A stretch of DNA of 42,635 nucleotides from Mucilaginibacter sp. (lineage in GTDB: Bacteria > Bacteroidota > Bacteroidia > Sphingobacteriales > Sphingobacteriaceae): positions 1 to 42,635 of the forward strand of contig JARLHA010000050.1 in NCBI GenBank assembly GCA_031292485.1, written 5' to 3'. This document shows positions 23,828 through 31,125 of the stretch, one piece after another. The notes under the pieces were generated by a model. That model had not been told where the DNA came from. It worked only from the letters and a program-made list of their open reading frames with translations, and made no database searches. Within the stretch, counting starts at the first letter, position 1; each line of letters begins with the position of its first letter. The position numbers were made by a program, and so were the translations under genes.

Positions 23828-24235
23828 TTAGTCAAATAGGCTGGCAAAGTCAGCAAGGGTTTGCGTCCCTAGCTTTTCGGTCAGTGAGTCTTCTACTTCT
23901 TTATACAAAGTGTCCAGGTGTTTGTTTATTTGCCTTCCAACGGGGCAGGCGGGGTTGGGCAAGTTTTTGGCCTGTCCTAAAATAGATTGCTGTTTAACGG
24001 CTTGATATATATCCGAAAGCCTGACCAGCGCTGCATCTTTGCCCAGTGAATAGCCGCCTGTAGCTCCTTCCTTGCTTATAATTAAGCCATTGTTACGCAA
24101 ATTGCTTAGCTCTTTTCTCACTAAAGCTGCATTTGCATTAATACTCGAAGCAATCAATTCGGACGAAAGCAATTCACCTTCCGCTTTGGTAAGTAAAGTC
24201 ATGATGTGAATAGCTATTGAAAATCTACCGTTCAT
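23828..24235 (-). CDS. Rrf2-family transcriptional regulator (YwnA-like)
   Basis: A 135-residue winged-helix regulator. The helix-turn-helix covers ~20-50 (LLSSELIASSINANAALVRKELSNL) and the wing is GLIISKEGATGGYSLG. Of the three clustered cysteines that bind Fe-S in IscR/NsrR only one is left (NPACPVG), so it is not an Fe-S sensor; a one-Cys redox switch is possible. It sits upstream of the YwnB-like gene and has a perfect TGTAAT-N7-ATTACA palindrome directly before its ATG, consistent with autoregulation. Confidence 0.9.
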   Translation of the reverse strand: MNGRFSIAIHIMTLLTKAEGELLSSELIASSINANAALVRKELSNLRNNGLIISKEGATGGYSLGKDAALVRLSDIYQAVKQQSILGQAKNLPNPACPVGRQINKHLDTLYKEVEDSLTEKLGTQTLADFASLFD

Positions 24236-24236
24236 T

Positions 24237-24255
24237 TGTAATAAAAAAAATTACA
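24237..24255 (-). promoter_or_regulatory. Predicted Rrf2 operator at the regulator's own start
   Basis: A perfect TGTAAT-N7-ATTACA palindrome between the -7 box (24259-24266) and the ATG at 24235. It covers the predicted transcription start, so binding would block initiation. Confidence 0.7.
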
Positions 24256-24258
24256 GAT

Positions 24259-24266
24259 CAAAGGTA
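24259..24266 (-). promoter_or_regulatory. -7 promoter box of the Rrf2 gene
   Basis: TACCTTTG on the minus strand matches TAnnTTTG, 23 nt before the ATG. The -33 region is AT-rich with no clear TTG. Confidence 0.55.
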
Positions 24267-24324
24267 GCGTGTCTTTTATCATTTAAAATTTTTATTTAAG
24301 AATGTTTAAATTTATTACACGGTT

Positions 24325-24501
24325 ATGATACATCCAGGGGTGTATATTTATCCGCGAGATGCAATTTATTTACTACCGAGGGGCAATTATACAAACGTTG
24401 CTGAACTGCAAAATTTAACCAGATGGAAAAATATTAAAGTTTATCGAGGATTAATTTCTATCACATTGGAGGGCAATCTGATATTATTTGTACAAATATA
24501 A
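24325..24501 (+). CDS. Possible 58-residue peptide gene
   Basis: An intact ATG-to-TAA frame in an otherwise empty 570-nt gap. The sequence is hydrophobic and aromatic (MIHPGVYIYPRDAIYLL at the start, LEGNLILFVQI at the end). The DAIYLLPRGNYTNV stretch faintly recalls the I-Y-x-x-x-GNYT segment of LytTR DNA-binding domains, so it may be the remnant of a larger gene. No ribosome site or promoter stands out. It is possibly a chance frame. Confidence 0.25.
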   Translation: MIHPGVYIYPRDAIYLLPRGNYTNVAELQNLTRWKNIKVYRGLISITLEGNLILFVQI

Positions 24502-24842
24502 ATTGTAATATTTTAAACTGCCTGCCGGGTCAATATAGCGCCATTATGAAACGTTATAGATAATTAAACAAATATGTTTTGTGAAATATTGATTTGAACG
24601 TAATTTTAGTTGTGACGCCGGATCTGAAGTAAACCGTACTGACAATCAAAAGCATAAAGTTTAAGGACAAATCGTAGTTGTATTATAATACAAATAAATG
24701 TTTATTAATTTCCTGTAAACAAAAAGTTTGATTTTTTATAAAAAAATATCATTCAAAATAGTTGATAATTAGGTAGATATTAAATATTATTGTAACTTTA
24801 TTAACCTTTGGGAAATCTATACCCTTAGTTAGTTAGACAGAC
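24502..24842. other. AT-rich intergenic region without recognisable features
   Basis: I find no open frame of coding quality, no hairpin-plus-T-run and no repeat shared with other gaps. TTAACCTTTG at ~24803-24812 is near the -7 consensus (one extra base) and could serve the XRE gene at 24843. Confidence 0.4.
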
Positions 24843-25184
24843 ATGAAGACACTTGGGAAAAAAATTCGGTTATTACGTCATCAAAAGGGATGGAGCCAGG
24901 AAGATGTGGCAAAGCGGTTAGATATTTCTATTCCGGCCTTTTCAAAAATTGAAACAGGTATTACGGATATCAATTTATCGAGGCTTGAGCAGATCTCGGC
25001 CTTGTTCGAGATGTCGGTAGTGCAATTACTTACCTTTAGCGATGCTGAACACGAACAGAAAGTTATTAATGAACTTGAAGCTATTAATAAAAAGTTAATG
25101 GACCGCGAAACGGAAGTGATCGACCTGCAAAAGAAAGTTATTGAACTTTTTGAGGAATTACGCCACAACCGCATCATCGCTTAA
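24843..25184 (+). CDS. XRE-family helix-turn-helix regulator with C-terminal coiled coil
   Basis: A 113-residue protein. Residues 5-62 form a Cro/C1-type HTH (LRHQKGWSQEDVAKRLDISIPAFSKIETG). Residues ~68-105 are a heptad-like helix (INELEAINKKLMDRETEVIDLQKKVIELFEEL, shown here in two parts: INELEAINKKL and VIDLQKKVIEL), likely for dimerisation. There is no toxin partner adjacent, so this is a stand-alone regulator rather than an antitoxin. Its 3' end shares a bidirectional terminator with the convergent acetyltransferase gene. Confidence 0.88.
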   Translation: MKTLGKKIRLLRHQKGWSQEDVAKRLDISIPAFSKIETGITDINLSRLEQISALFEMSVVQLLTFSDAEHEQKVINELEAINKKLMDRETEVIDLQKKVIELFEELRHNRIIA

Positions 25185-25205
25185 AACTGCATTTTTGCGG
25201 TTTTT
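25183..25205. terminator. Bidirectional terminator overlapping two stop codons
   Basis: AAAACTGCA pairs with TGCGGTTTT (one G-T pair) around a TTTT loop. A-run and T-run flank it, so it can end both the XRE gene (+) and the acetyltransferase (-). Confidence 0.65.
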
Positions 25206-26322
25206 AAAAGATACAACGCATGGTTAGGTGTTTTTTCCCAAAGGCAACTCCCATGGCCGCGTGCATAGCGAGCATTTTATCATTAAAGTCGCCCACCCAG
25301 GATAGTTCCAGTTCAGTATATTTTTTTAACGGCAGAACATAATCGCCAAGTGTTATAAATAATGCCGATTCGATACCGTGGTTCTGGAATTTTTGTTTTG
25401 TTCCCATCACAATAGCCCTCATCCTGGTGACAGCGGTATATTTCATATATAAAAACTTGAGTTTTCCCAACAAATTAAGTTTTCCTTTTAAAGGTTTCAG
25501 CATTTGATTTGCATCCGGTAAAATGATGAGAAAGGAAGCCGGTTCGTCGTTTACATAAGCAAACCAAATTAAATTTTCGTCCATTAACGGTTTCATTTTT
25601 TTGAAGCTTTCCAGGATAGTGGCGTAGGTTATCGGTACAAAGTTTTCAAAATCCTGCCAGGCATCGTTATAAATTTCCATAAAGTCGGCCGCAAATTTGT
25701 CGATCTCTTTTGCTACCAGGTGCTTAAACTCATACCCTGGCTTTTTTGTCACCCATTTAGCTATCTTATAAAAACGCTCCGGAAAGGGTTTATATACTTC
25801 CAAATGGTTGGTGATCTGTGCATAAAGCGTCGTAAATCCATAGTGTTCAAAAAACGCCTGATAATAGGGCGGGTTATAATTCATCCCGTAAGAGGGATGG
25901 GTGAATCCTTCTACAAGCAAGCCCCAAAATGTGTCGTTTTCTCCAAAGTTTATAGGGCCGTCCATGGCCTGCATGCCATTTTCAGCAAGCCATTTTTTGG
26001 CCGTATCAAACAACAGGAAAGCAGCAGCTTCATTGTTTATACATTCAAAAAAACCAATGCCGCCGGTAGGCTGTTCGTAGTTATAAGCTTTTTTATTATT
26101 GATGAATGCGCCAATACGTCCTATCAGTTTTCCATTTTCATCTGAAAGGATCCAGCGGATTGATTTACCGTTTTTGTGAAAATTATTTTTCTCCGGATCG
26201 AACACCGCTTCAATATCATTGTCAAGCGGGCAGACCCAAATCTTGTCATTTTTATAAATGATGCGGGCTACGTCTAAAAAGGCCTTTTGGGTTGATTTGT
26301 TGTTTACTTCGCTTATATTCAT
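25204..26322 (-). CDS. Large GNAT-like acetyltransferase family protein
   Basis: A 372-residue cytoplasmic protein of the YghO-like GNAT relatives found in many Bacteroidota. Features that support this are GRIGAFINNKKAYNY near residue 68, GGIGFFEC near 88, GPINFGENDTFWGLL near 120, and a second half with DEPASFLIILPDANQML and KFQNHGIESALFI, a weak acetyl-CoA-type loop. The family seems to be two fused GNAT folds with the first degenerate. The substrate is unknown. It is transcribed alone, convergent with the XRE gene. Confidence 0.75.
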   Translation of the reverse strand: MNISEVNNKSTQKAFLDVARIIYKNDKIWVCPLDNDIEAVFDPEKNNFHKNGKSIRWILSDENGKLIGRIGAFINNKKAYNYEQPTGGIGFFECINNEAAAFLLFDTAKKWLAENGMQAMDGPINFGENDTFWGLLVEGFTHPSYGMNYNPPYYQAFFEHYGFTTLYAQITNHLEVYKPFPERFYKIAKWVTKKPGYEFKHLVAKEIDKFAADFMEIYNDAWQDFENFVPITYATILESFKKMKPLMDENLIWFAYVNDEPASFLIILPDANQMLKPLKGKLNLLGKLKFLYMKYTAVTRMRAIVMGTKQKFQNHGIESALFITLGDYVLPLKKYTELELSWVGDFNDKMLAMHAAMGVAFGKKHLTMRCIF

Positions 26323-26348
26323 CTGCTCCCCGGAATGTTTTGATATAT

Positions 26349-26380
26349 AAAAAAAGCATCCAGAGGCATAATCTGAATGC
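26349..26380 (-). terminator. Terminator of the poly-aspartate protein gene
   Basis: On the minus strand GCATTCAGA pairs with TCTGGATGC (one G-T pair) around a 7-nt loop, followed by T7. Confidence 0.88.
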
Positions 26381-26408
26381 TTTACATTAGAATGTATGAA
26401 TTAAATAA

Positions 26409-26603
26409 TTAATAATCGTCGTCGTCGTCGAAATCATCAAAATTTTCGTAACCCAGATCGTCTAAAGGTCCGTCGAAATCATCGTCATCATCAACAATCT
26501 TCTTTTTCGGTTTTTGATCAAGCATGCTATCATCATCATCTTCATCCTCGCCCGTGTTTTTAGAATCGACTTTCTTGTTTACAGGTTTTTTTGGAGTTCC
26601 CAT
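26409..26603 (-). CDS. Small poly-aspartate acidic protein
   Basis: A 64-residue protein with a basic, proline-containing N-terminus (MGTPKKPVNKKVDSKN) followed by acidic blocks: GEDEDDDDS, IVDDDDDFDGPLDD and the C-terminus FDDFDDDDDY. It should be disordered and very acidic. I recognise no family. The gene has a full promoter and a strong terminator of its own, which argues that it is real and well expressed. Possible roles are a basic-protein or metal-ion binder or a chaperone tail, none supported by context. Confidence 0.75.
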   Translation of the reverse strand: MGTPKKPVNKKVDSKNTGEDEDDDDSMLDQKPKKKIVDDDDDFDGPLDDLGYENFDDFDDDDDY

Positions 26604-26631
26604 TGCTATGAATTTTTAGTAAAAATTTTCC

Positions 26632-26662
26632 CAATAATAATTAAATGCTCTTAAAATGCAAA
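26632..26662 (-). promoter_or_regulatory. Promoter of the poly-aspartate protein gene
   Basis: On the minus strand TTTG (26659-26662), a 19-nt spacer and TATTATTG (26632-26639, one mismatch to TAnnTTTG). Spacing is ideal. It leaves a leader of about 22 nt. Confidence 0.65.
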
Positions 26663-26763
26663 CAAACTTTTTTTATTTATTCAATGTATTTATTAGTAAA
26701 AATAATCAAAATCATTTTCAGTAAAAACAACATTTTGAAAAAATAAATTAAATCTTTTTGAAT

Positions 26764-27324
26764 TTATTCTGCCTGCTCTCCAATTGATTGGCTATTATCT
26801 GTAAAATCCTTTATTTGAGGAAGTTCGCTGATGTTATTGATGCCGAAGTAGTCCATAAAAATCGGGCTGGTACCGTAAAGGATGGGTTTACCAAGGGCCT
26901 CTGACTTGCCTACAATAGAAATCAACTCCTTTTCGAGGAGTTTTTGTACCGAATAATCGCAGTTTACACCGCGTATTTGTTCAACGTCTGTTTTAGTTAC
27001 CGGTTGTTTGTAAGCGATGATGGCCAGGGTTTCCAGCGCGGCCTGTGTAAGTTTCTTTTTTGACCGCTGCGCCTGCAGCAAACTGATCACCTGGTGATAG
27101 TTTTTTTTGGTTAAAAACTGGTAGCCATTGCTCAGTTTAACCAGTTCGATGGCGAAGTTATTGTCCTGGTATCTTTTACTGATATTGCCAATATAGCCAT
27201 TGATCTCGTCGGAGGTAAAATCCTGTTCAAAGGCTGATTGAAGACAATAGATGATCTCCTCCGTACGGATGCTTTGCTCCGAAACAAATATTAACGCTTC
27301 AATATATTGTTCTATGTCTTGCAT
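26764..27324 (-). CDS. scpB: Segregation and condensation protein B
   Basis: ScpB is the winged-helix partner of the SMC-ScpA condensin complex that compacts and segregates the chromosome. Two winged-helix domains are seen: residues ~1-75 (YIEALIFVSEQSIRTEEI) and ~80-160, with the ScpB signature LTQAALETLAIIAYKQPVTKTDVEQIRGV in outline and GRSEALGKPILYGTS-like VGKSEALGKPILYGT. The 186-residue length is normal. ScpA is not adjacent. It is followed by mqnC upstream on the same strand but separated by 141 nt containing a GAATTAAAGAATT-type repeat. Confidence 0.95.
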   Translation of the reverse strand: MQDIEQYIEALIFVSEQSIRTEEIIYCLQSAFEQDFTSDEINGYIGNISKRYQDNNFAIELVKLSNGYQFLTKKNYHQVISLLQAQRSKKKLTQAALETLAIIAYKQPVTKTDVEQIRGVNCDYSVQKLLEKELISIVGKSEALGKPILYGTSPIFMDYFGINNISELPQIKDFTDNSQSIGEQAE

Positions 27325-27465
27325 TTAGTCTGAAGGTCGAAAGTAAAGAAAATTGTCTGAACCCGAATTTATAGAATTAAAGAATTAATAGAATTCTCGT
27401 GCCTAACCATTCAGAAAAATTCCGGCAATTCGTAAATTCAATGAATTCGAGTTCAGACGACTCTT

Positions 27466-28590
27466 CTAATAATTAATCACCTGTTCCTCAATTTCGGCAG
27501 GCATTTGGCGCCATTCGTATTTTTGGGTGCGGAGTTGCGGTTCAAAACCAGCTTCAATAATAGACTGCTGAATCCCTTTGGCTGTGAATCTGTGGGGAGC
27601 GCCTGCGGCTGATACCACGTTCTCTTCAATCATGATAGAGCCAAAGTCATTGGCGCCTGCGTGCAGGCATAGTTGTGCCACCGGTTTGCCAACAGTAAGC
27701 CATGAGGCCTGTATGTTTTTGATATTGGGTAGCATAATGCGGCTCAGCGCGATCATGCGGATATATTCGTCGCCGGTTACGTTGTTGGTGATGCCACGAA
27801 CTTTACGCAAAAGTGTACCGTCGTCCTGGAAAGGCCATGGAATAAAGGCGATGAAGCCGTAAGCACCCTCCGGTTTTTCGGATTGTACCTGTCGGATCCA
27901 TACCAAATGCTCAAAACGTTCGTCAATGGTTTCAATATGACCAAACATCATAGTGGCTGAGGTAGGCAGGTTAAGTTGGTGTGCCGCGCGCATAACATCC
28001 AGCCATTCCTGTCCGCCGCATTTGCCTTTGCTGATGAGCCTCCGCACGCGATCGTTCAATATTTCGGCACCAGCGCCTGGCAGTGAATCCAGGCCGGCGG
28101 CTTTCAGCTCCCGCAACACATCAATATGGCTCATGCCTTCCAATTTGGCTACATGCGCAATCTCCGGCGGGCCTAATGAATGCAGTTTAAGGGTAGGGTA
28201 TAACTCTTTCAGTTGCCTGAAGGTATCGGCATAAAACTTTAAGCCCAGATCCGGGTGATGGCCGCCCTGTAATAAAAGCTGGTCGCCGCCCAGGCGAAAG
28301 GTTTCTTCTATCTTCTTTTTGTAGGTTTCAATATCGGTAATATAGGCTTCCTCATGGCCGGGACGGCGGAAGAAGTTACAGAACTTGCAATTGGCAATAC
28401 AAACGTTGGTTGTATTTACATTACGGTCAATCTGCCAGGTAACCTTGCCATGCGGCACCTGGACCTTGCGCAGTTCGTTAGCGGTGTACATCAAATCGGC
28501 CGTGGAGGCGTTATGATACAGGTAAACCCCTTCTTCCTGGCTCAAAAACTCAAACCGCAAAGCGCGTTGCAACAGATCGGCAGTATTCAT
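27466..28590 (-). CDS. mqnC: Cyclic dehypoxanthinyl futalosine synthase (radical SAM)
   Basis: A radical SAM enzyme of the futalosine route to menaquinone. It cyclises dehypoxanthinyl futalosine. The cluster cysteines are Cys64, Cys68 and Cys71 (CIANCKFC). Downstream are LLLQGGHHPDLGL and SLGPPEIAHVAK, which fit MqnC rather than the related MqnE. The length of 374 residues is normal. The longest frame begins at a GTG inside a dispersed repeat, 11 codons upstream. An exact TATCTTTG box at 28596-28603 ends 5 nt before the ATG at 28590, which fixes that start. No other mqn gene is in the window, so the pathway genes are scattered. Confidence 0.92.
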   Translation of the reverse strand: MNTADLLQRALRFEFLSQEEGVYLYHNASTADLMYTANELRKVQVPHGKVTWQIDRNVNTTNVCIANCKFCNFFRRPGHEEAYITDIETYKKKIEETFRLGGDQLLLQGGHHPDLGLKFYADTFRQLKELYPTLKLHSLGPPEIAHVAKLEGMSHIDVLRELKAAGLDSLPGAGAEILNDRVRRLISKGKCGGQEWLDVMRAAHQLNLPTSATMMFGHIETIDERFEHLVWIRQVQSEKPEGAYGFIAFIPWPFQDDGTLLRKVRGITNNVTGDEYIRMIALSRIMLPNIKNIQASWLTVGKPVAQLCLHAGANDFGSIMIEENVVSAAGAPHRFTAKGIQQSIIEAGFEPQLRTQKYEWRQMPAEIEEQVINY

Positions 28591-28595
28591 GTTGA

Positions 28596-28603
28596 CAAAG
28601 ATA
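28596..28603 (-). promoter_or_regulatory. mqnC -7 promoter box
   Basis: TATCTTTG on the minus strand matches TAnnTTTG exactly and ends 5 nt before the ATG, implying a leaderless mRNA. Confidence 0.55.
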
Positions 28604-28605
28604 TT

Positions 28606-28712
28606 TAATAAGCACGAATGCACACGAATTTAATCGAATTACACGAATGAATTAACACGAATTTGACTAATGGGCGCTACACGAATTTCACAAATAAGAC
28701 CGAATGGACACA
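28606..28712. repeat. Dispersed ACACGAAT-type repeat, copy 2
   Basis: Many CACGAA/ACGAAT words; the right third (ACGAATTTCACAAATAAGAC, then CGAATGGACACAAATA) matches 673-708. A reverse-oriented piece continues at 28788-28815 inside the 3' end of the ABC gene. Confidence 0.6.
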
Positions 28713-28772
28713 AATACGATGAAAAAAATGCGTAAAATTAGTATTAACCGGAAATGCAATCCTCTTAACGAA

Positions 28773-30296
28773 TTAGATTTGGGGGAATTCGTCCTTATTC
28801 GTGCCTATTCGTGTCAACTCAAACACCTTCGTCACACTATCGGGTATTTCCTGCTGGTAATGACTCACATAGATAAGCGTTACCATACTCATGCTGCAAA
28901 TGGTATCTATCAGCGTTTTAAAATGGTGCTGCTGGTGCGCGTCGAGGCCCTGGCATGGTTCATCAAAGATCAGCAGGTCAGGGTTTTTGATGAGGGCGCG
29001 GGCCAGCAGGCACAGGCGCTGCGCACTTGCGGGTATGTTTTTTAATAACACACGGGCGTATTTCTCAATCTCCAAAGCTTTCATCCAGTGCAGCGCGGTT
29101 TCTGTTTTGGTTTTACTGCTTTGCCTGAACAGGCCCAGGGTATCATAATAGCCGGATTCAATTACCTGCAAACAACTATTGTCCGTCGGGAAATATTGGT
29201 GCAACTCGGGCGATACAAAGCCGATCTTGCTTTTAATATCCCAGATGCTTTCGCCGGTACCGCGTTTTTTATCAAACAAAACAATGTCATTGGCATAGGC
29301 CTGCGGGTTATCGCCGTTGATCAAGCTTAACAGCGTTGATTTTCCGGCGCCATTTGGGCCCAGCAGCGCCCATCGTTCACCGGGTTTTATTTGCCAGTTG
29401 ATGTCGTCAAGGATCACTTTTTCGCCATATTGGATATGCACCTTATTCATTTTAACGATGAACTGGTACTGTGATTTGTTGGCACTTTCGTTCAATAAAG
29501 CTTTTAATTCCAGGTTGTCCACCTCATCTTTATCGTCCAATAAAAATAAGTCGGCATTAAACTGTTCTTTCGGCATAGCCTGACTGATCGCGCCATCTTT
29601 TAAAACGGCCACATGGGTAATCGCCGAGGGGATTTCATAGGGCGAAGTCGACATGATCACCGTAATGCCTGAAGCAATGATCTCATCAATGATTGCATTA
29701 AAAGCGGCCCGTGTTTGCACATCCAGTCCGGTTAAGGGGTTGTCGAGTAATAAAAGCGCCGGGTTTTTCAGCAGCGCTGCCGCGATCATCAGGCGTTTCG
29801 TTTCGCCGTTTGATAGTTTGATGATCTGTTTTTGCAGCAGCTCATCCAGGTTTAACAGACCGGTTGTTTTTTCATAGGTCCAGTAAACCGGTTTGCCGGG
29901 TGTAGGGATTACTGTTTCCAGGTATTGTTCAACGGTTAGTGCATCTTCCGAATCGGACGAGTTGTAACGCTGCTGGTAATAAAAATCAGCAGTGTTTGAC
30001 AAGTTTCTGAAATGATGCTTGGGTTCAACCAGGGCCACCAGTTGATGGTAGGTAAGCAGGTTTTCGGGGTGACCGTGTTCTTTGATGAATTCCTCAAAAA
30101 AATAATGGTCAATGGTGCCGCCGGTAATATTGAACCTGCCGGCTATGGTGTGTAACAAAGCACTTTTGCCTGAGCCACTTTCACCGATGAGGGCCCAATG
30201 TTCCCCTTTCTTTATCGTAAAATTTAAACCGGTAAACAGGGTGTTGTTTAAATATCGTACGGTGATGTTATTTATGGAGAGAACAGAATGGAGCAT
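28773..30296 (-). CDS. Twin-ATPase ABC protein (ModF-like)
   Basis: A 507-residue soluble protein with two ABC ATPase domains. Domain 1 has Walker A GESGSGKSAL at ~37 and signature LSNGETKRL with Walker B LLLLDNPL. Domain 2 has Walker A GPNGAGKSTL at ~310 and Walker B DLLIFDEPCQG. Its ABC signature is weak (PASAQRLCLLARAL), as in ModF. No membrane segments and no permease gene are adjacent. ModF-type proteins are linked to molybdenum uptake or DNA repair, but their role is unsettled. The last ~12 codons (TRIGTNKDEF) are encoded by a dispersed repeat that seems to have replaced the original stop region. A TAATTTTG box (30313-30320) lies 16 nt before the ATG. Confidence 0.88.
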   Translation of the reverse strand: MLHSVLSINNITVRYLNNTLFTGLNFTIKKGEHWALIGESGSGKSALLHTIAGRFNITGGTIDHYFFEEFIKEHGHPENLLTYHQLVALVEPKHHFRNLSNTADFYYQQRYNSSDSEDALTVEQYLETVIPTPGKPVYWTYEKTTGLLNLDELLQKQIIKLSNGETKRLMIAAALLKNPALLLLDNPLTGLDVQTRAAFNAIIDEIIASGITVIMSTSPYEIPSAITHVAVLKDGAISQAMPKEQFNADLFLLDDKDEVDNLELKALLNESANKSQYQFIVKMNKVHIQYGEKVILDDINWQIKPGERWALLGPNGAGKSTLLSLINGDNPQAYANDIVLFDKKRGTGESIWDIKSKIGFVSPELHQYFPTDNSCLQVIESGYYDTLGLFRQSSKTKTETALHWMKALEIEKYARVLLKNIPASAQRLCLLARALIKNPDLLIFDEPCQGLDAHQQHHFKTLIDTICSMSMVTLIYVSHYQQEIPDSVTKVFELTRIGTNKDEFPQI

Positions 30297-30353
30297 GTGC
30301 GCTGATTTGCCGCAAAATTAAATTTTTATGATGAAAGGCGGGTGGGTTAAAAC

Positions 30354-30392
30354 AAAAAAGCTTCGGGTGGATACCCGAAGCCTTTTTGTTTT
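30354..30392 (-). terminator. Terminator of lipoprotein gene 1
   Basis: A 9-bp stem (GCTTCGGGT / ACCCGAAGC) with loop GGAT, flanked by an A-run and a T-run. It ends the minus-strand lipoprotein transcript. Confidence 0.9.
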
Positions 30393-30406
30393 TCGCTAAG
30401 AAAAAA

Positions 30407-30628
30407 TTATTTTTTCTTAGAAGTGTCTTTAGCCATTTTCTTAGAAGTGTCAGCAGCCATTTTCTTAGATGTATCTTTCTTAGAAGTATCAGCAGCCATT
30501 TTCATTGAAGTGTCAGCTTTTTTAGTAGTATCAGAATCAGAGCTACCAGCAGAACCTTTACCTTTGCAAGCCGCGAAAGAAACAGCGATAGCTAATGCTA
30601 ATGCGCCAACTTTGAAATAATTTTTCAT
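30407..30628 (-). CDS. Small lipoprotein with DTSKK repeats, paralogue 1
   Basis: A 73-residue product: a signal peptide (MKNYFKVGALALAIAVSFAA) with the lipidated Cys at 21, then a short Gly/Ser segment and a low-complexity tail of repeated DTSKK and MAADTSKK units. The frame is open 22 codons upstream, but the ATG at 30628 starts the signal peptide. The tail is basic overall and probably disordered. There is no Asp-rich outer-surface export signal after the Cys (it reads CKGKGS), so a periplasmic-facing position is more likely than the cell surface. It shares the motif TTGGGTTAC-N15-GTATTAA with paralogue 2 and the ECF sigma gene. Function unknown. Confidence 0.83.
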   Translation of the reverse strand: MKNYFKVGALALAIAVSFAACKGKGSAGSSDSDTTKKADTSMKMAADTSKKDTSKKMAADTSKKMAKDTSKKK

Positions 30629-30663
30629 GTTAATTTTTTTTAAGTGATTAAATAGTTTGGTAG

Positions 30664-30694
30664 TTAATACTTGAAATAACAAAAGGTAACCCAA
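30664..30694 (-). promoter_or_regulatory. Predicted ECF-sigma promoter of lipoprotein 1
   Basis: TTGGGTTAC at 30686-30694 and GTATTAA at 30664-30670 on the minus strand, exactly 15 nt apart. Identical blocks and spacing occur at 31008-31038 (minus) and 31601-31631 (plus). Confidence 0.8.
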
Positions 30695-30753
30695 ATTTTA
30701 AAAAAAAATTTAAAGTTACCTTTCGGAAAAAAATTAACAGAAAAACCTAAGAA

Positions 30754-30975
30754 TTATTTTTTCTTGGTTGTGTCTTTTTTAGTTGTATCAGCAGCAGCTT
30801 TTTTAGAAGTATCAGCGGCTACTTTTTTAGATGTATCAACTTTAGCAAGAGAATCTTTTTTCAAAGAATCAGCTTTTAATGAATCAGCAGCACCTGTTTT
30901 AGCAGCACCGCCACAAGCTGCAGCAGAAACAGCAATTACTAAAGCAACAAAACCTAATTTGAATGAATTTTTCAT
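30754..30975 (-). CDS. Small lipoprotein with SLKKD/DTSKK repeats, paralogue 2
   Basis: 73 residues: signal peptide MKNSFKLGFVALVIAVSAAA with Cys21, then CGGAAKTGAADSLKADSLKK and a tail of AADTSKK/ADTTKK repeats. Length, signal peptide and Cys position are identical to paralogue 1, and the tails end alike (KKK). The upstream motif TTGGGTTAC-N15-GTATTAA is present. It is transcribed separately from paralogue 1 (promoter at 30664-30694 lies between). The tail composition resembles cell-envelope or peptidoglycan-associated basic tails, but no family is recognised. Confidence 0.83.
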   Translation of the reverse strand: MKNSFKLGFVALVIAVSAAACGGAAKTGAADSLKADSLKKDSLAKVDTSKKVAADTSKKAAADTTKKDTTKKK

Positions 30976-31007
30976 TTTTATATTTAATTAAATGTGAATG
31001 TTTAGCT

Positions 31008-31038
31008 TTAATACAATTGCACTGAAAAGGTAACCCAA
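31008..31038 (-). promoter_or_regulatory. Predicted ECF-sigma promoter of lipoprotein 2
   Basis: TTGGGTTAC at 31030-31038 and GTATTAA at 31008-31014 on the minus strand with 15 nt between. The gap sequence differs from that of the other copies, so the conserved blocks are not simply a recent duplication. Confidence 0.82.
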
Positions 31039-31125
31039 CAATTTAAAGAAATATAATTTTCAAACTAACCGTTACGCTTTACTATAATTTGCTGTGTTTT
31101 TGCTACCGTTTTATTCGCATTAATG

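Noticed and set aside
28591..28623. GTG start for mqnC giving 11 extra residues
   Set aside because: The extra codons lie in a dispersed repeat and an exact -7 promoter box; the ATG at 28590 gives a normal MqnC N-terminus.
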